Source: Bin103 sp002238925
GTDB lineage: Bacteria; Spirochaetota; Spirochaetia; SZUA-6; Bin103
Assembly (NCBI GenBank): GCA_965208065.1
Contig: OZ242313.1
Location: 3,100,001-3,164,000, forward strand
Direction: 5' to 3'
DNA: 64,000 nt
In this document: in pieces, positions 16,619 to 26,858 of the stretch
Layout: each line of letters starts with the position of its first letter
How positions within the stretch are numbered: the first letter of the stretch is position 1
Notes under the pieces: model-generated
Told to the model about the DNA's origin: nothing
The model's database searches: none
Seen by the model: the letters and a program-made list of their open reading frames with translations, nothing else
Made by a program: the position numbers and the translations under genes

Positions 16619-18457
16619 TTACCAGCCCAACGCGTAGGCGATGTTGTTCCTGGCGGTGGCGGCTCCGAGAATCAAGCCGCGGTCGATGTGGCAGTGGATT
16701 GCCAGCGGCTTGCCGTGACTCCAGCCGTGGTTCAGCCTCAGGTCGTGACCTCGCTGACGCAGTTCCGCAAGCGTCTCATCGGAGATGCGCGACTCCGCTT
16801 CCACGCGGCCCGGATATGCGTCTCGCGGGTAGAAAGACGAGGGGAAGTGCGTGGTGTGGACGGTGGGCGCATCGAGCGCCTGCTGCAGGTCCAGACCGAA
16901 CTCCACGTAGTTCAGGAAGAACTGCAGCGTCCATTGGTCCTGGCCGTCACCACCGGGAGTGCCGAACGCCAGGAACGGGGCGCCGCCGCGGGTGACGATG
17001 GTGGGCGTGAGCGTGGCCCGCGGCCGCTTGCGCGGCTGCAGGGCGTTGGGCCGCGCCGGATTGAGGTAGAACATCTGGCCGCGCGTGCCGAGCGGGAAGC
17101 CCAACCCGGCGATTACCGGCGACGAACCGATCCAGCCGCCGCTCGGGGTTGCCGCCACCATGTTGCCCGCGGCGTCCACCGCGTCGAGATGGGTGGTGTC
17201 GCCCCGATGCGTTGCGTCCGCCGGAACGGCCCGGCTGCCGCCGGCGCCGTCGCCTTCGGCCGGACGCCGATGCCCCGCCGCAAGTCCCAGGGCGCGCCGA
17301 TTGTCGTCAAGCACGCTGCGAGCCGCGTACTCGGGCACGCCGCCGCCCAGGTCGCCGGGCCGCAGTGCGAGGGAGGCGGTCGAACCGATCTGGGCGGCGC
17401 GCCGTTCGCCGTAGCCGGCCGACAGCAGCGCGTCGAACGGGACCGCGTCGAAGCCGGGATCGCCGTAGTACGCCTCGCGGTCGGCGAACGCCAGCTTGGC
17501 GCATTCGATCCAGGCATGCAGGTAGTCGGGCGAGTTGTGGCCGAGTGCCTTGATGTCCATGTGCTGCAGGATGGCGAGCTGCTGCAGGAACACCGGGCCC
17601 TGGGTCCACGACGAGCATTTGCACACGTCCAGGCCGCGGTAGTTCAGCGTCACCGGCTCCTCGATGACGGCGCGCCAGTCGGCAAAGTCCTCGTAGGACA
17701 GCAGCCCGGTGTGGGCGGCTCCGCTGGCGTCCGCCACCGGGTGGTCGCCGATGAAGCGCACAATCCGCTCGGCGATCTCGCCGCGGTAGAAGGCATCGCA
17801 GGCGGCCTCGATGCCGGCCACCCGCCCGCGCCCCTTGGCGCCCTCCTCGGCCCGGCACATGATGCGCAGCATGGCGCCGAAGTCGGGGTTGCGCAGCACC
17901 TCGCCCACCGCGGGCGCACCGCCGCCCGCCAGGTACACCGCGCCGGTGGTCGGATAACGCTCGCGGTAGGTCGCCCGCTCCTGGTGCAGGTGGCGGCTCA
18001 GCGCCTCGTACACCGGGAAGCCCTGCTCGGCCAACTCGATGGCTGGCTGCAAAATCTCGGCGAAGCTCATGGTGCCGAACCGGGCCACCGCGGTGGCCCA
18101 GGTGCCGACCACCGCCGGCACGCATGCGGGCAGGTAGCCGTCGCCGGGAATGAGGTCGATGCCGCGGTCGCGGCACCAGTCGATGGTGAACGCCGCCGGC
18201 GACCAGCCCATGCCGGAGATGGCGTAGGTCTTGCGCTCGCGGGCGGAGTAGATCAGCGTCGGTACCTCGCCGCCAATGCCGCAAAGCTGCGGCTCCAACA
18301 GGGTCAGGCAGATACCCATCGCCGCCGCCGCGTCGACGGCGTTGCCGCCCGTGGTCATGATGCGCAGGCCGGCGGACGCCGCCAGGTAGTGGCCGGCGGT
18401 CACCACGCCGCGCCGGCCCATGATTACCGGACGCGTTCGAAACGGCGCGCGATCCAT
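16619..18457 (-). CDS. gamma-glutamyltransferase / Ntn-hydrolase family protein
   Basis: 612-residue member of the gamma-glutamyltranspeptidase family, which splits itself before a catalytic Thr to give large and small subunits. MTTGGNAVDAAAAMG near residue 34 and GIGGEVPTLIY near residue 60 are the large-subunit signatures. RGDTTHLDAVDAAGNMVA near residue 395 carries the nucleophile (the first Thr after Asp) and the conserved Asp contact. GQMFYLNPA and TLTPTIV match the small subunit. No signal peptide is present, so unlike classical GGT it is probably cytosolic, resembling the YwrD-like group. It is divergent from the Opp-type importer and upstream of the LplABC operon. Substrates other than glutathione (oxamate-, peptide- or cephalosporin-like amides) are possible. 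Confidence 0.88.
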   Translation of the reverse strand: MDRAPFRTRPVIMGRRGVVTAGHYLAASAGLRIMTTGGNAVDAAAAMGICLTLLEPQLCGIGGEVPTLIYSARERKTYAISGMGWSPAAFTIDWCRDRGIDLIPGDGYLPACVPAVVGTWATAVARFGTMSFAEILQPAIELAEQGFPVYEALSRHLHQERATYRERYPTTGAVYLAGGGAPAVGEVLRNPDFGAMLRIMCRAEEGAKGRGRVAGIEAACDAFYRGEIAERIVRFIGDHPVADASGAAHTGLLSYEDFADWRAVIEEPVTLNYRGLDVCKCSSWTQGPVFLQQLAILQHMDIKALGHNSPDYLHAWIECAKLAFADREAYYGDPGFDAVPFDALLSAGYGERRAAQIGSTASLALRPGDLGGGVPEYAARSVLDDNRRALGLAAGHRRPAEGDGAGGSRAVPADATHRGDTTHLDAVDAAGNMVAATPSGGWIGSSPVIAGLGFPLGTRGQMFYLNPARPNALQPRKRPRATLTPTIVTRGGAPFLAFGTPGGDGQDQWTLQFFLNYVEFGLDLQQALDAPTVHTTHFPSSFYPRDAYPGRVEAESRISDETLAELRQRGHDLRLNHGWSHGKPLAIHCHIDRGLILGAATARNNIAYALGW

Positions 18458-18567
18458 GGCAGCACGCTACCGGCACGACCCGCCGCGGTCAACCTTGGCC
18501 GACCGGGTAGCGCGATTCTGCGGGTCCGGCATGGTGGTCGCCGATTCTGCCGATCCCGCAAAAATCG

Positions 18568-18596
18568 TTGACGCGTTTCAATCGCTCTGCTACTGT
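18568..18596 (+). promoter_or_regulatory. predicted sigma70-type promoter of the Opp-type operon
   Basis: TTGACG at 18568-18573, a 17-base spacer, then TACTGT at 18591-18596 (four of six to consensus), placing a start site near 18603 and a short leader before the AAGGAGG ribosome site at 18615-18621. It lies in the divergent gap after the gamma-glutamyltransferase gene. Confidence 0.55.
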
Positions 18597-18626
18597 TCCG
18601 CTTCGTTTCATAGCAAGGAGGAGCAT

Positions 18627-20555
18627 GTGAACGTCGAAATACTACGCCCCATCGTCCAAGCCACCTGCCGGGCCAAGGGCCTCGCCCTGGCGGCCCTACT
18701 GGTTCTGCTCGGCCTCGGTCCGGCCGCGCTGGCGCAGGATTACTCCGAGGCGCCGATCCTGGCCGAGCGGGTCGCCGCGGGCGAGTTGCCCGCCGTCGCC
18801 GACCGCGTGCCCGACGAGCCGTTCATCGTTGGCCCGGGCGTGATCGTGCACGCGGAGAACCTGGACTGGGAGCCCGGCCAGTACGGCGGCACCCTGCACA
18901 TGGCGCACCCCGGCCCCGACTGGAACCCCGACATCTTTATCATGCTCAACGAGCACCTGCTCATGGCCCCGGGCATCAGCGTGGACGGCATCCGCCCCAA
19001 CGTGCTGAGGGCCTTCGAGGCGAACGAGGACAACACCTTCTTCACGTTCCACCTGCGCAAGGGCCTCAAGTGGTCGGACGGCATGCCCGTGACCACCAAG
19101 GACGTGCGCTTCATGTTTGAGGACGTCTATCACAACGAGGAGCTCACGCCGAGCTTCCCGGCCAAGTTCCGCACCGGCGGGCGGCCCGACGGCGACATCG
19201 TGGACCTGCAAATCGTCGACGACTACACCTTCAACATGGCCTTCACGGCGCCCTACGGTTCGCTGCTGAGCGAGCTCACCATCAAGGGCTGGCAAGGCTA
19301 CACCGACGTCATGCAGCCGTCGCACCACCTCGAGCAGTTCCACATCGACTACACCTCCCTCGACGACATGCGGGCCGACCTGGACGCGGCCAACCTCGGA
19401 AACGAGTGGGCGCAGCTGTTCACCGCCAAGAACTGCCGCAATTGGGATCTGACCAAGGCCAGCTGCATCGGCTTCCCGGCCCTCTACCCGTGGGTGCGCG
19501 TTGAGGCCAACGAGCCTGGCGTCATGCAGTTCGCCCGCAACCCCTACTACTTCAAGGTCGACACCACCGGCCAGCAGCTCCCCTACATCGACGAGGTCGT
19601 CTCGGTTTTGGTGGAAGACTCCGACATGGTCAACCTCAACGTGCTGACCGGCGACGTCGACCTCCTTCGCGAGGACACCGCCCTGATCAAGCTCCCGCTC
19701 TACAAGGAGAACGAGCAGAGCGGCGGCTTCCGGGTCGCGCTGCTCGACAATCACGTCGACCCGACCGCCCTGTGGATAAACTACACCTACGACGATCCCG
19801 TGTGGCGCGAGGTGGTCGGCAACCTCGAGTTCCGCCGGGCGCTGAACATGAGCATCAACCGTCAGGAGATTATCGACAGTATCTACTTCGGTCTGGCGGA
19901 GGTCCCACAGCTGGTGCCTGGCGTCTACGACGTCGAGGAGGCCAACCGCATTCTCGACTCGATCGGCATGAACCAGCGCGACGGCGACGGCTTCCGGCTG
20001 AGCCCCAGCGGACAGCCGTTCAGCATCCCCATCGAGACGGCCAACCACGCCCCGGACATCATCCCAGTGTCCGAGCTGCTGGTGGAGCACATCAAGGAGG
20101 TCGACATCCGCGCCACCCTGAACGTCATCGAAAGCTCGCTTGTCTCGCAGCGCGCCACCGCCAACGAACTGCAGGCGTCCGTGGTGTGGGCGGTGCAGCC
20201 GATGTGGCCCAACGGCACCTGGACCGATTACACGCCGACGTCAAGGTGGGGCCCACGGTGGGTAACTTGGTACAACACCTCCGGCGCTGATGGGGAGGAG
20301 CCGCCCGAAGCCGTCCAACGCATCTACGAGTTGCAGGAGGGCCGCGTCAGGGCGATCCCCGGCAGCGACGAGGACAAGGCGCTCTACGCGGAGATCTTCC
20401 AGATCCACCACGACAACATCTACATCTTCAACATCGCCGAAAAGGTGCGCTACGCGCTCGTAACCAACGCCGATCTGGGCAACGTACCTCACGGCGGCCA
20501 GGCCATCGGCGGCAACAACAGCGGCGAGCAGTTCTTCTATCGGACGCCGCAATAA
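18627..20555 (+). CDS. family-5 substrate-binding protein of an Opp/Dpp-type importer
   Basis: 642 residues from GTG at 18627, chosen because AAGGAGG lies 5 bases upstream and a signal peptide (LALAALLVLLGLGPAALAQ) follows. Family-5 binding proteins serve peptide, nickel and also oligosaccharide importers. ENTFFTFHLRKGLKWSDGMPVT near residue 135 (core LRKGLKWSDG) and EFRRALNMSINRQEI near residue 405 are the family signatures. The partner permeases carry the long periplasmic insert that I associate with oligosaccharide transporters of this class, so a glycan fragment is a likelier substrate than a peptide. First gene of a five-gene operon; a stem-loop separates it from the permeases. Confidence 0.9.
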   Translation: MNVEILRPIVQATCRAKGLALAALLVLLGLGPAALAQDYSEAPILAERVAAGELPAVADRVPDEPFIVGPGVIVHAENLDWEPGQYGGTLHMAHPGPDWNPDIFIMLNEHLLMAPGISVDGIRPNVLRAFEANEDNTFFTFHLRKGLKWSDGMPVTTKDVRFMFEDVYHNEELTPSFPAKFRTGGRPDGDIVDLQIVDDYTFNMAFTAPYGSLLSELTIKGWQGYTDVMQPSHHLEQFHIDYTSLDDMRADLDAANLGNEWAQLFTAKNCRNWDLTKASCIGFPALYPWVRVEANEPGVMQFARNPYYFKVDTTGQQLPYIDEVVSVLVEDSDMVNLNVLTGDVDLLREDTALIKLPLYKENEQSGGFRVALLDNHVDPTALWINYTYDDPVWREVVGNLEFRRALNMSINRQEIIDSIYFGLAEVPQLVPGVYDVEEANRILDSIGMNQRDGDGFRLSPSGQPFSIPIETANHAPDIIPVSELLVEHIKEVDIRATLNVIESSLVSQRATANELQASVVWAVQPMWPNGTWTDYTPTSRWGPRWVTWYNTSGADGEEPPEAVQRIYELQEGRVRAIPGSDEDKALYAEIFQIHHDNIYIFNIAEKVRYALVTNADLGNVPHGGQAIGGNNSGEQFFYRTPQ

Positions 20556-20573
20556 CGCACCCGCTCACCCAAC

Positions 20574-20601
20574 GCCTGCCGGGCCCTACCGCCCGGCAGG
20601 C
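20574..20601 (+). terminator. intra-operon stem-loop after binding-protein gene
   Basis: Perfect 11-bp inverted repeat GCCTGCCGGGC / GCCCGGCAGGC with a 6-base loop, 18 bases after the binding-protein stop and 27 bases before the first permease start. There is no T-run, so it more likely protects the upstream mRNA or partially terminates it. Confidence 0.65.
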
Positions 20602-20628
20602 GGCCCCCGTGCATCCGGGAGACGCTAG

Positions 20629-21627
20629 GTGTTAGAGTTCATCGTTCGCCGGTCCATTACGCTGATCCCCATCCTGTGGCTGATCTCGATCGTGTCGTTC
20701 GTGATCATCGAGCTTCCGCCCGGCGACTGGATCGACGTCCGACTCGCGACGCTGCGCGACAGCGGCATCGAGCTCGATGACGAGGAGGCCGACCGCCTCG
20801 AAGCGATGTACGGCTTCGACCTGCCGGTCCATGAGCGCTACCTGCGCTGGATGAGGGGCATCGTGTTCGACTTCAACTTCGGCTGGTCGTTCCAGTGGAC
20901 ACGCCCGGTGAACGACCTGCTCGCCGAGCGCCTTCCGCTGACCCTGCTCATCTCGCTGCTGTCGCTGGTGGTGTCGTGGCTGATCGCCATCCCCATCGGC
21001 ATCTACTCCGCTACCCACCAGTATTCGACCCCGGACTATGTCTTCACCTTCTTCGGCTTCCTGGGCCTCGCCATCCCCGGATTCCTCCTGGCCCTGGTCA
21101 TGGCCTGGATCCTGTTCCGCTTTTTTGGTTTCTCCTCCAGCGGCCTGTACGACATCTCCTTCGTGGGTGAGCCGATGTCATGGCCGAAGTTCGTCAGCAT
21201 CCTGCAGCACCTGATCCTGCCCCTGCTGATCATCGGCCTGGCCGGCACCGGCGCCACCATCCGGATCATGCGCGGCAACCTCCTCGACGAGCTGAAGCGC
21301 CAGTACGTGGTGACGGCCCGCTCCAAGGGCGTCGCCGAACTCAGGCTGCTGTTCAAGTACCCGGTGAGGCTCGCGATGAACCCGGTCCTGAGCACCATCG
21401 GCTGGGTGCTGCCCGCCATCTTCTCCGGCGAGGTGCTCGTCTCCCTCGTGCTAGGTCTGCAGACCACCGGCCCGCTGCTGCTGCGGGCCGTCCTCGCGCA
21501 GGACATGTTCCTCGCCGGCAGCATCGTGTTGATCCTGAGCGCCCTCACCGTGATCGGCACGCTGGTCTCGGACATTTTGCTGGCCTGGCTCGATCCGCGC
21601 ATCCGCTACGGGGGGACGAGCAGATGA
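20629..21627 (+). CDS. Opp/Dpp-type ABC transporter permease (OppB-like)
   Basis: 332-residue inner-membrane permease from GTG at 20629. It starts with the usual RRSITLIPILWLISIVSFVI span, then IELPPGDW, and has IPIGIYSATHQYSTPDY near residue 122 and the EAA-loop GVAELRLLFKYPVRLAMNP near residue 238. PSSG-free ends and DILLAWLDPRIRYG at the C-terminus match the OppB/DppB family. Its TGA overlaps the ATG of the next permease (ATGA), implying coupled translation. Confidence 0.92.
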   Translation: MLEFIVRRSITLIPILWLISIVSFVIIELPPGDWIDVRLATLRDSGIELDDEEADRLEAMYGFDLPVHERYLRWMRGIVFDFNFGWSFQWTRPVNDLLAERLPLTLLISLLSLVVSWLIAIPIGIYSATHQYSTPDYVFTFFGFLGLAIPGFLLALVMAWILFRFFGFSSSGLYDISFVGEPMSWPKFVSILQHLILPLLIIGLAGTGATIRIMRGNLLDELKRQYVVTARSKGVAELRLLFKYPVRLAMNPVLSTIGWVLPAIFSGEVLVSLVLGLQTTGPLLLRAVLAQDMFLAGSIVLILSALTVIGTLVSDILLAWLDPRIRYGGTSR

Positions 21628-22811
21628 GCCTCGGCGATCCCGCGGTCCGGCAATCGAACCTCCCCGGCCCGGACGCGCCCGCCGAGACCGCCGTCACCTT
21701 CGGCGGCGAAGAGGTAGACGAGAGCATCTACTACGCCAGCCAGTGGCAGTTGATCTGGTGGCGCTTCCGCCGCCACCGCCTCGCCATCGTCTCTGTAATC
21801 CTGCTGGCCCTGATCTACATCCTGTCGATGTTCTCAGGCTTCTTCAGCCCCTACTCGCCCGGCCAGCGCTTCGACCAGTACCAGCAGGCGCCCCCGATGC
21901 GGGTCCGGCTCTTTAACGACGGCCGCTTCATTGGGCCCCATTACTTCGGCCTTGAGCGGGAGCTGGATACCGAGACCTTCCGCTACGAGTTCGTCTACGA
22001 CGACAGCCAGGTCTACCCGCTGAGGCTGTTCGTCCGCGGCGAGCCCTACGAATTCCTGGGGCTCTTCCCGACCGACATCCACTTCTTCGGAACCCCGGGG
22101 GAGGCCCCCCCGCCGCTGCTGCTGTTCGGCGCGGACCGGCTCGGCCGCGACATCTTGAGCCGCACCCTCAACGGCGGCCGCATCTCGCTCTCGATCGGGC
22201 TCATCGGGGTGCTGTTGAGCTTCTTCCTTGGCGTCGTCCTGGGTGGCATCTCCGGATACTTCGGCGGTGTGGTCGACGAGATCGTCCAGCGCATGGTCGA
22301 CTTTTTGATCTCGATTCCGCAGCTGCCCCTGTGGATGGCGTTGTCGGCGGCGCTGCCGCGGGACTGGCCGGTGCTGCGGACCTACTTCGCCATCACCATC
22401 ATTCTGTCGATCGTCGGCTGGACCAGCCTCGCCCGCGTGGTCCGCGGCAAGCTGCTCTCTCTCCGGGAGGAGGACTACGCCCTCGCCGCGCAGGCGGCCG
22501 GGGCCGGTAAGCGCCGGATCATCTTCAAGCACCTGCTGCCGGGATTCACCAGCCACTTGATCGTGAGCATCACGCTGGCCGTGCCCGGCATGATCCTCGC
22601 CGAGACCGCCCTCAGCTTCATCGGGCTCGGCATCCAGCCGCCCGCCGTGAGCTGGGGCACGCTGCTGCAGGACGCCCAAGACATTGTCGCCATCGCGCAT
22701 CAGCCGTGGCAGTTGATCCCCGCCATCTTCGTGATCGCCACCGTGCTGCTGTTCAACTTCATCGGCGACGGCCTGCGCGACGCCGCCGACCCCTACTCGG
22801 AGGCGAGCTAG
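21624..22811 (+). CDS. Opp/Dpp-type ABC transporter permease (OppC-like) with long periplasmic insert
   Basis: 395-residue inner-membrane permease. After the first span (VSVILLALIYILSMFSGFF) there is an insert of about 100 residues (QAPPMRVRLFNDGRFIGP through FVRGEPYEFLGLFPTDIHFFG) before the standard LLFGADRLGRDILSR motif near residue 172. From there the sequence is classical OppC: SLSIGLIGVLLSFFLGV, GYFGGVVDEIVQR and the EAA loop EDYALAAQAAGAGKRRIIFKH. Ordinary peptide-type OppC proteins are about 300 residues; this extended form resembles oligosaccharide permeases known from Thermotoga-like operons. ATGA overlap upstream and TAGTG overlap downstream show tight coupling. Confidence 0.92.
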   Translation: MSLGDPAVRQSNLPGPDAPAETAVTFGGEEVDESIYYASQWQLIWWRFRRHRLAIVSVILLALIYILSMFSGFFSPYSPGQRFDQYQQAPPMRVRLFNDGRFIGPHYFGLERELDTETFRYEFVYDDSQVYPLRLFVRGEPYEFLGLFPTDIHFFGTPGEAPPPLLLFGADRLGRDILSRTLNGGRISLSIGLIGVLLSFFLGVVLGGISGYFGGVVDEIVQRMVDFLISIPQLPLWMALSAALPRDWPVLRTYFAITIILSIVGWTSLARVVRGKLLSLREEDYALAAQAAGAGKRRIIFKHLLPGFTSHLIVSITLAVPGMILAETALSFIGLGIQPPAVSWGTLLQDAQDIVAIAHQPWQLIPAIFVIATVLLFNFIGDGLRDAADPYSEAS

Positions 22812-23922
22812 TGCACGACCACAAGGGTGTTGCCCGGCCGCTCGTGGAGGTCAAAGACCTTCAGGTGCACTTCCATCTGGTCGAGGGCGTGGTGCGCGCC
22901 GTCGACGGGATGAACTTCGAGATCCACCCCGGCAGGACGCTCGGCGTGATCGGCGAGAGTGGCTCGGGCAAGTCCGTGTCGGCGCAGTCGATCCTCGGCA
23001 TCGTGCCCTCGCCGCCCGCGAAGCTGGTCGGCGGAGAGATCCTGCTGAACATCGAGGACCAAGAGACCGGCACCGTGAGCAGCGTCGACCTGACCAAGCT
23101 GCCGAAGACCGGGACGGAGTACCGGGGCATCCGCGGCAGGGACATCGGCATGATCTTCCAGGAACCGATGACCTCGTTCAGCCCGGTGCACACCATCGGC
23201 AACCAGATCATGGAGTCGCTGCTGCTGCACACCGATCTCGACAAGAAGGGCGCCCGCGAGCGCGCCGCCGCGCTGCTCGGCCACGTCGGCATCCCCAACC
23301 CGCATCGCAACGTCGACGCCTACCCGCACGAATTCTCGGGCGGCATGCGCCAGCGCGCCATGATCGCCATGGCGCTGGCGTGCCAGCCCCGGCTGCTCAT
23401 CGCCGATGAGCCCACCACCGCCCTCGACGTCACCATCGAGGCGCAGATCCTGAACCTCATCCAGGAGCTGCAGCAGGAGCTGCACATGGCGATTCTCTAC
23501 ATCAGCCACGACCTCGCCGTCGTCGGCGGTTTCGCCGACGAGATCATGGTGATGTACATGGGCATGGTGATGGAGTACGCCAGCGCCGACGACATCTTCG
23601 ACGACCCCAAGCACCCATACACCCAGGCGCTGTGGCGCTCGATCCCCCGCATCGACGGGCCGCTCGAAGCGCTGGTACCGATCACCGGCAATGTGCCGAG
23701 CCCCTTCGCCGTCCAGCGCGGCTGCCCCTTCTACTCCCGCTGCCCGCAGCGCATCGCCGGCGTCTGCGACGAGAGCCGGCCGCCGGAGGTCGAGGTCGGC
23801 CCGAACCACACCGCGCGCTGCTTCCTGTACAGCGAAGACTACCAGGCCGAGAGCGGCGGCGCGACCACGAACGCGGCCGACCGCAACCAGTCCCTCGCCG
23901 GCGAGGGGGGGCCGGAGCGACC

Positions 23923-23926
<4 letters not shown>
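22811..23926 (+). CDS. Opp/Dpp-type ABC transporter ATPase (OppD-like)
   Basis: 371 residues from GTG at 22811, whose first base is the last base of the previous stop codon. Cytosolic ATPase energising the importer. Walker A is GESGSGKS near residue 47, Q-loop MIFQEPMTSFSP near 117, signature FSGGMRQRAM near 177 and Walker B LLIADEPTTALD near 197. The C-terminal oligopeptide-transporter domain has the Cys cluster CPFYSRCPQRIAGVC. The next ATPase overlaps by GTGA. This and the next gene are the only ABC ATPases in the window. Confidence 0.94.
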
Positions 23927-25002
<1,076 letters not shown>

Positions 25003-25230
25003 TCGGCGACCGGGCATGCCCAAGACGGACTGGGCTCGTCATGGTCCTGGCGCATTTGCTGTGGCTGGCGACCCTCGGGAGACCGGGAGAACACCCGCGG
25101 GGCCACGACGGGTGCAACTTCGCTTCCAGAGGCGACTCACCAGCGAGCATCCATAGCGGCTGCCTTGCGCCGTCGCAACCAAAGACGCCGGCACGACCCG
25201 CCTCCGGGCGGACACAGAGGGAGTCCTGGC

Positions 25231-25246
25231 TATATTGCACTGCAAT
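25231..25246 (+). promoter_or_regulatory. -10-like TATATT overlapping palindrome ATTGCACTGCAAT
   Basis: TATATT at 25231-25236 resembles a -10 box, though no good -35 box lies 17 bases upstream. It overlaps a perfect 13-bp dyad ATTGCA-C-TGCAAT at 25234-25246, four bases before the AAGGAG ribosome site of the esterase gene. The arrangement fits repression by a dimeric regulator, none of which is encoded nearby. The rest of the 25003-25230 gap shows nothing I recognise. Confidence 0.45.
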
Positions 25247-25263
25247 CAACAAGGAGACCGAGC

Positions 25264-26400
25264 ATGTCCAGGATCCGTGAGGACTCGAGAATCGACCCGC
25301 GTATCAGGCGGGTATTCGGCGCCTTCCCAGCGCCGGTGAACCCGGGCGATGCGGTGAGCCGGGAGCAGCTTGTCGAGGAGGCCAACTCCGAGGATGCCGA
25401 GGCGATGCGTCAGCGGTGGGATGCATTCCTGGAACGGTGCGATACGGAGGAACTCGCCCCCTCGACGGGGCTGGCCTTCGCCACTCGGAAGCTGGCCTCG
25501 GAGCCCGACGGCAACATCATCAACATGCGGTTCATCCGGCCCGGTGGAAACGAGCCGATTCCGTGCGTGTACTACATACACGGCGGCGGGATGCAGTCGG
25601 GGTCCTTTCTGCAAGGCAACTACCGCGCCTGGGGCAAGATCATCGCCGCACGCGGCGTGGCAGTCGCGATGGTGGACTTCCGCAACGCGCTGACGCCGTC
25701 CTCCGTGCCGGAGATCGGGCCGTTCCCGACCGGTCTCAATGACTGCGTGTCGGGCTTGAAGTGGGTCGTTGCGAACGCCGCCGAACTCGGCATCGATGCG
25801 TCCCGCATCATTGTCGCCGGGGACAGCGGCGGCGGAAATCTGACGCTTGCCACGGGTCTCAAGCTGTTGCGCGATGGCGACATCGGGTTGGTCGGCGGCC
25901 TCTACGCACTGTGCCCGTACATCGCCGGCAGGTGGCCGCTCGCCGAGTACCCGTCGTCGACCGAGAACAACGGCATCCTGCTGGAACTGCACAACAACCG
26001 CGGCGCGATGGCCTACGGCATTGAGGAGTTGGAAGCCGGCAACCCGCTGGCCTGGCCCGGTTTCGCGGCCATCGAAGACGTGAAGGGCCTGCCAGCGACC
26101 GTCATCAGCGTAAACGAGTGCGATCCGCTGCGCGACGAGGGTATTGAATTCTATCGGCTGCTGCTCGCCGCGGGTGTCCCGGCGCAGTGTCGTCAAGTGA
26201 TGGGGACGATACACGCCACGGAAATCTTTCCGATTGCCGCGCCCGAGGTGAGCCGCGAGACCGCGCGCAGCATCGCCGACTTCTGCCGCACCGGCGTCTC
26301 CGTTATGGCACCTGTCGAGGCTCGCTACAATTCACCCCTCGGTGCTACACTGGTTACGGACTGCGGGATCGGTCATGGCGCTGACGTTCGAGTGGGATGA
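25264..26400 (+). CDS. alpha/beta-hydrolase (HSL-type esterase)
   Basis: 378 residues from ATG at 25264 with AAGGAG upstream. Carboxylesterase/lipase of the hormone-sensitive-lipase group. HGGG (oxyanion hole) lies near residue 104, the nucleophile elbow GDSGGG near 185, the acid Asp in ECDPLRDEG near 285 and the His in GTIHATE near 316. No signal peptide, so probably cytosolic. After the natural-looking end of the last helix (SIADFCRTG) about 30 extra residues run on and overlap the BrnT-like start by 26 bases. This suggests the original 3' end was replaced when the toxin-antitoxin pair arrived. Confidence 0.88.
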   Translation: MSRIREDSRIDPRIRRVFGAFPAPVNPGDAVSREQLVEEANSEDAEAMRQRWDAFLERCDTEELAPSTGLAFATRKLASEPDGNIINMRFIRPGGNEPIPCVYYIHGGGMQSGSFLQGNYRAWGKIIAARGVAVAMVDFRNALTPSSVPEIGPFPTGLNDCVSGLKWVVANAAELGIDASRIIVAGDSGGGNLTLATGLKLLRDGDIGLVGGLYALCPYIAGRWPLAEYPSSTENNGILLELHNNRGAMAYGIEELEAGNPLAWPGFAAIEDVKGLPATVISVNECDPLRDEGIEFYRLLLAAGVPAQCRQVMGTIHATEIFPIAAPEVSRETARSIADFCRTGVSVMAPVEARYNSPLGATLVTDCGIGHGADVRVG

Positions 26401-26656
26401 GGCGAAGGCAAGCGCCAACGAGCGTAAACACGGTGTAGGGTTTGAGGAAGCCGCGACGGCGTTCGGCGACGTTCTGTCGGTGACCGTCACCGACCCGGAT
26501 CACTCGCGCGATGAGGACCGATTCATCCTTCTGGGTGTAACCGAACGTGATCGGCTTGCGGTCGTGGCGCACACGGTGCGTGGTGACGCGATTCGTCTGA
26601 TCAGCGCTCGGCGGGCGACCGCCAAAGAACGGCGAGGATATGAAGAAGGAACCTGA
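26375..26656 (+). CDS. brnT: BrnT-family toxin (type II toxin-antitoxin)
   Basis: 93 residues from ATG at 26375. The BrnT family are RelE-fold ribonuclease toxins that block translation. TFEWDEAKASANERKHGVGFEEA at the start (core FEWDEAK, RKHGVGFEEA), DPDHSRDEDRFILLG in the middle and IRLISARRATAKERRGYEE at the end are the full set of family signatures. It overlaps the next ORF by 17 bases, the usual toxin-first order. Its 5' end lies inside the 3' end of the esterase gene. A -10-like TACAAT at 26326-26331 may serve it. Confidence 0.88.
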   Translation: MALTFEWDEAKASANERKHGVGFEEAATAFGDVLSVTVTDPDHSRDEDRFILLGVTERDRLAVVAHTVRGDAIRLISARRATAKERRGYEEGT

Positions 26657-26858
26657 TACCGGACAGATTGACGAGTTGCGTGAGGAGTACGACTTCTCGG
26701 GTGGAGTCCGCGGCAAATATGCCGAGCGATATGGCGAGGGTGCGAACATCGTCATCCTCGATCCGGACGTCGCCAAGGTGTTTCGTGACTCGAAGTCAGT
26801 AAACGAAGCCCTCCGTGCACTTGTCGAGGTGGCGAACAAATCGGCAGCGGCTGGGTGA
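26640..26858 (+). CDS. brnA: BrnA-like antitoxin
   Basis: 72-residue partner of the BrnT-like toxin, overlapping it by 17 bases. The sequence DELREEYDFSGGVRGKYAERY followed by IVILDPDVAKVFRDSKSVNEAL (cores EYDFSGGVRGKY and LDPDVAKVF) is a common antitoxin/ribbon-helix-helix type found next to BrnT-like toxins. It would neutralise the toxin and bind the module's promoter. It is shorter than classical BrnA, so assignment to that exact family is by context. Confidence 0.8.
   Translation: MKKEPDTGQIDELREEYDFSGGVRGKYAERYGEGANIVILDPDVAKVFRDSKSVNEALRALVEVANKSAAAG

Noticed and set aside
16397..18571. 724-codon plus-strand frame opposite the gamma-glutamyltransferase gene
   Set aside because: No recognisable domain; antisense of a gene with full GGT-family motifs.
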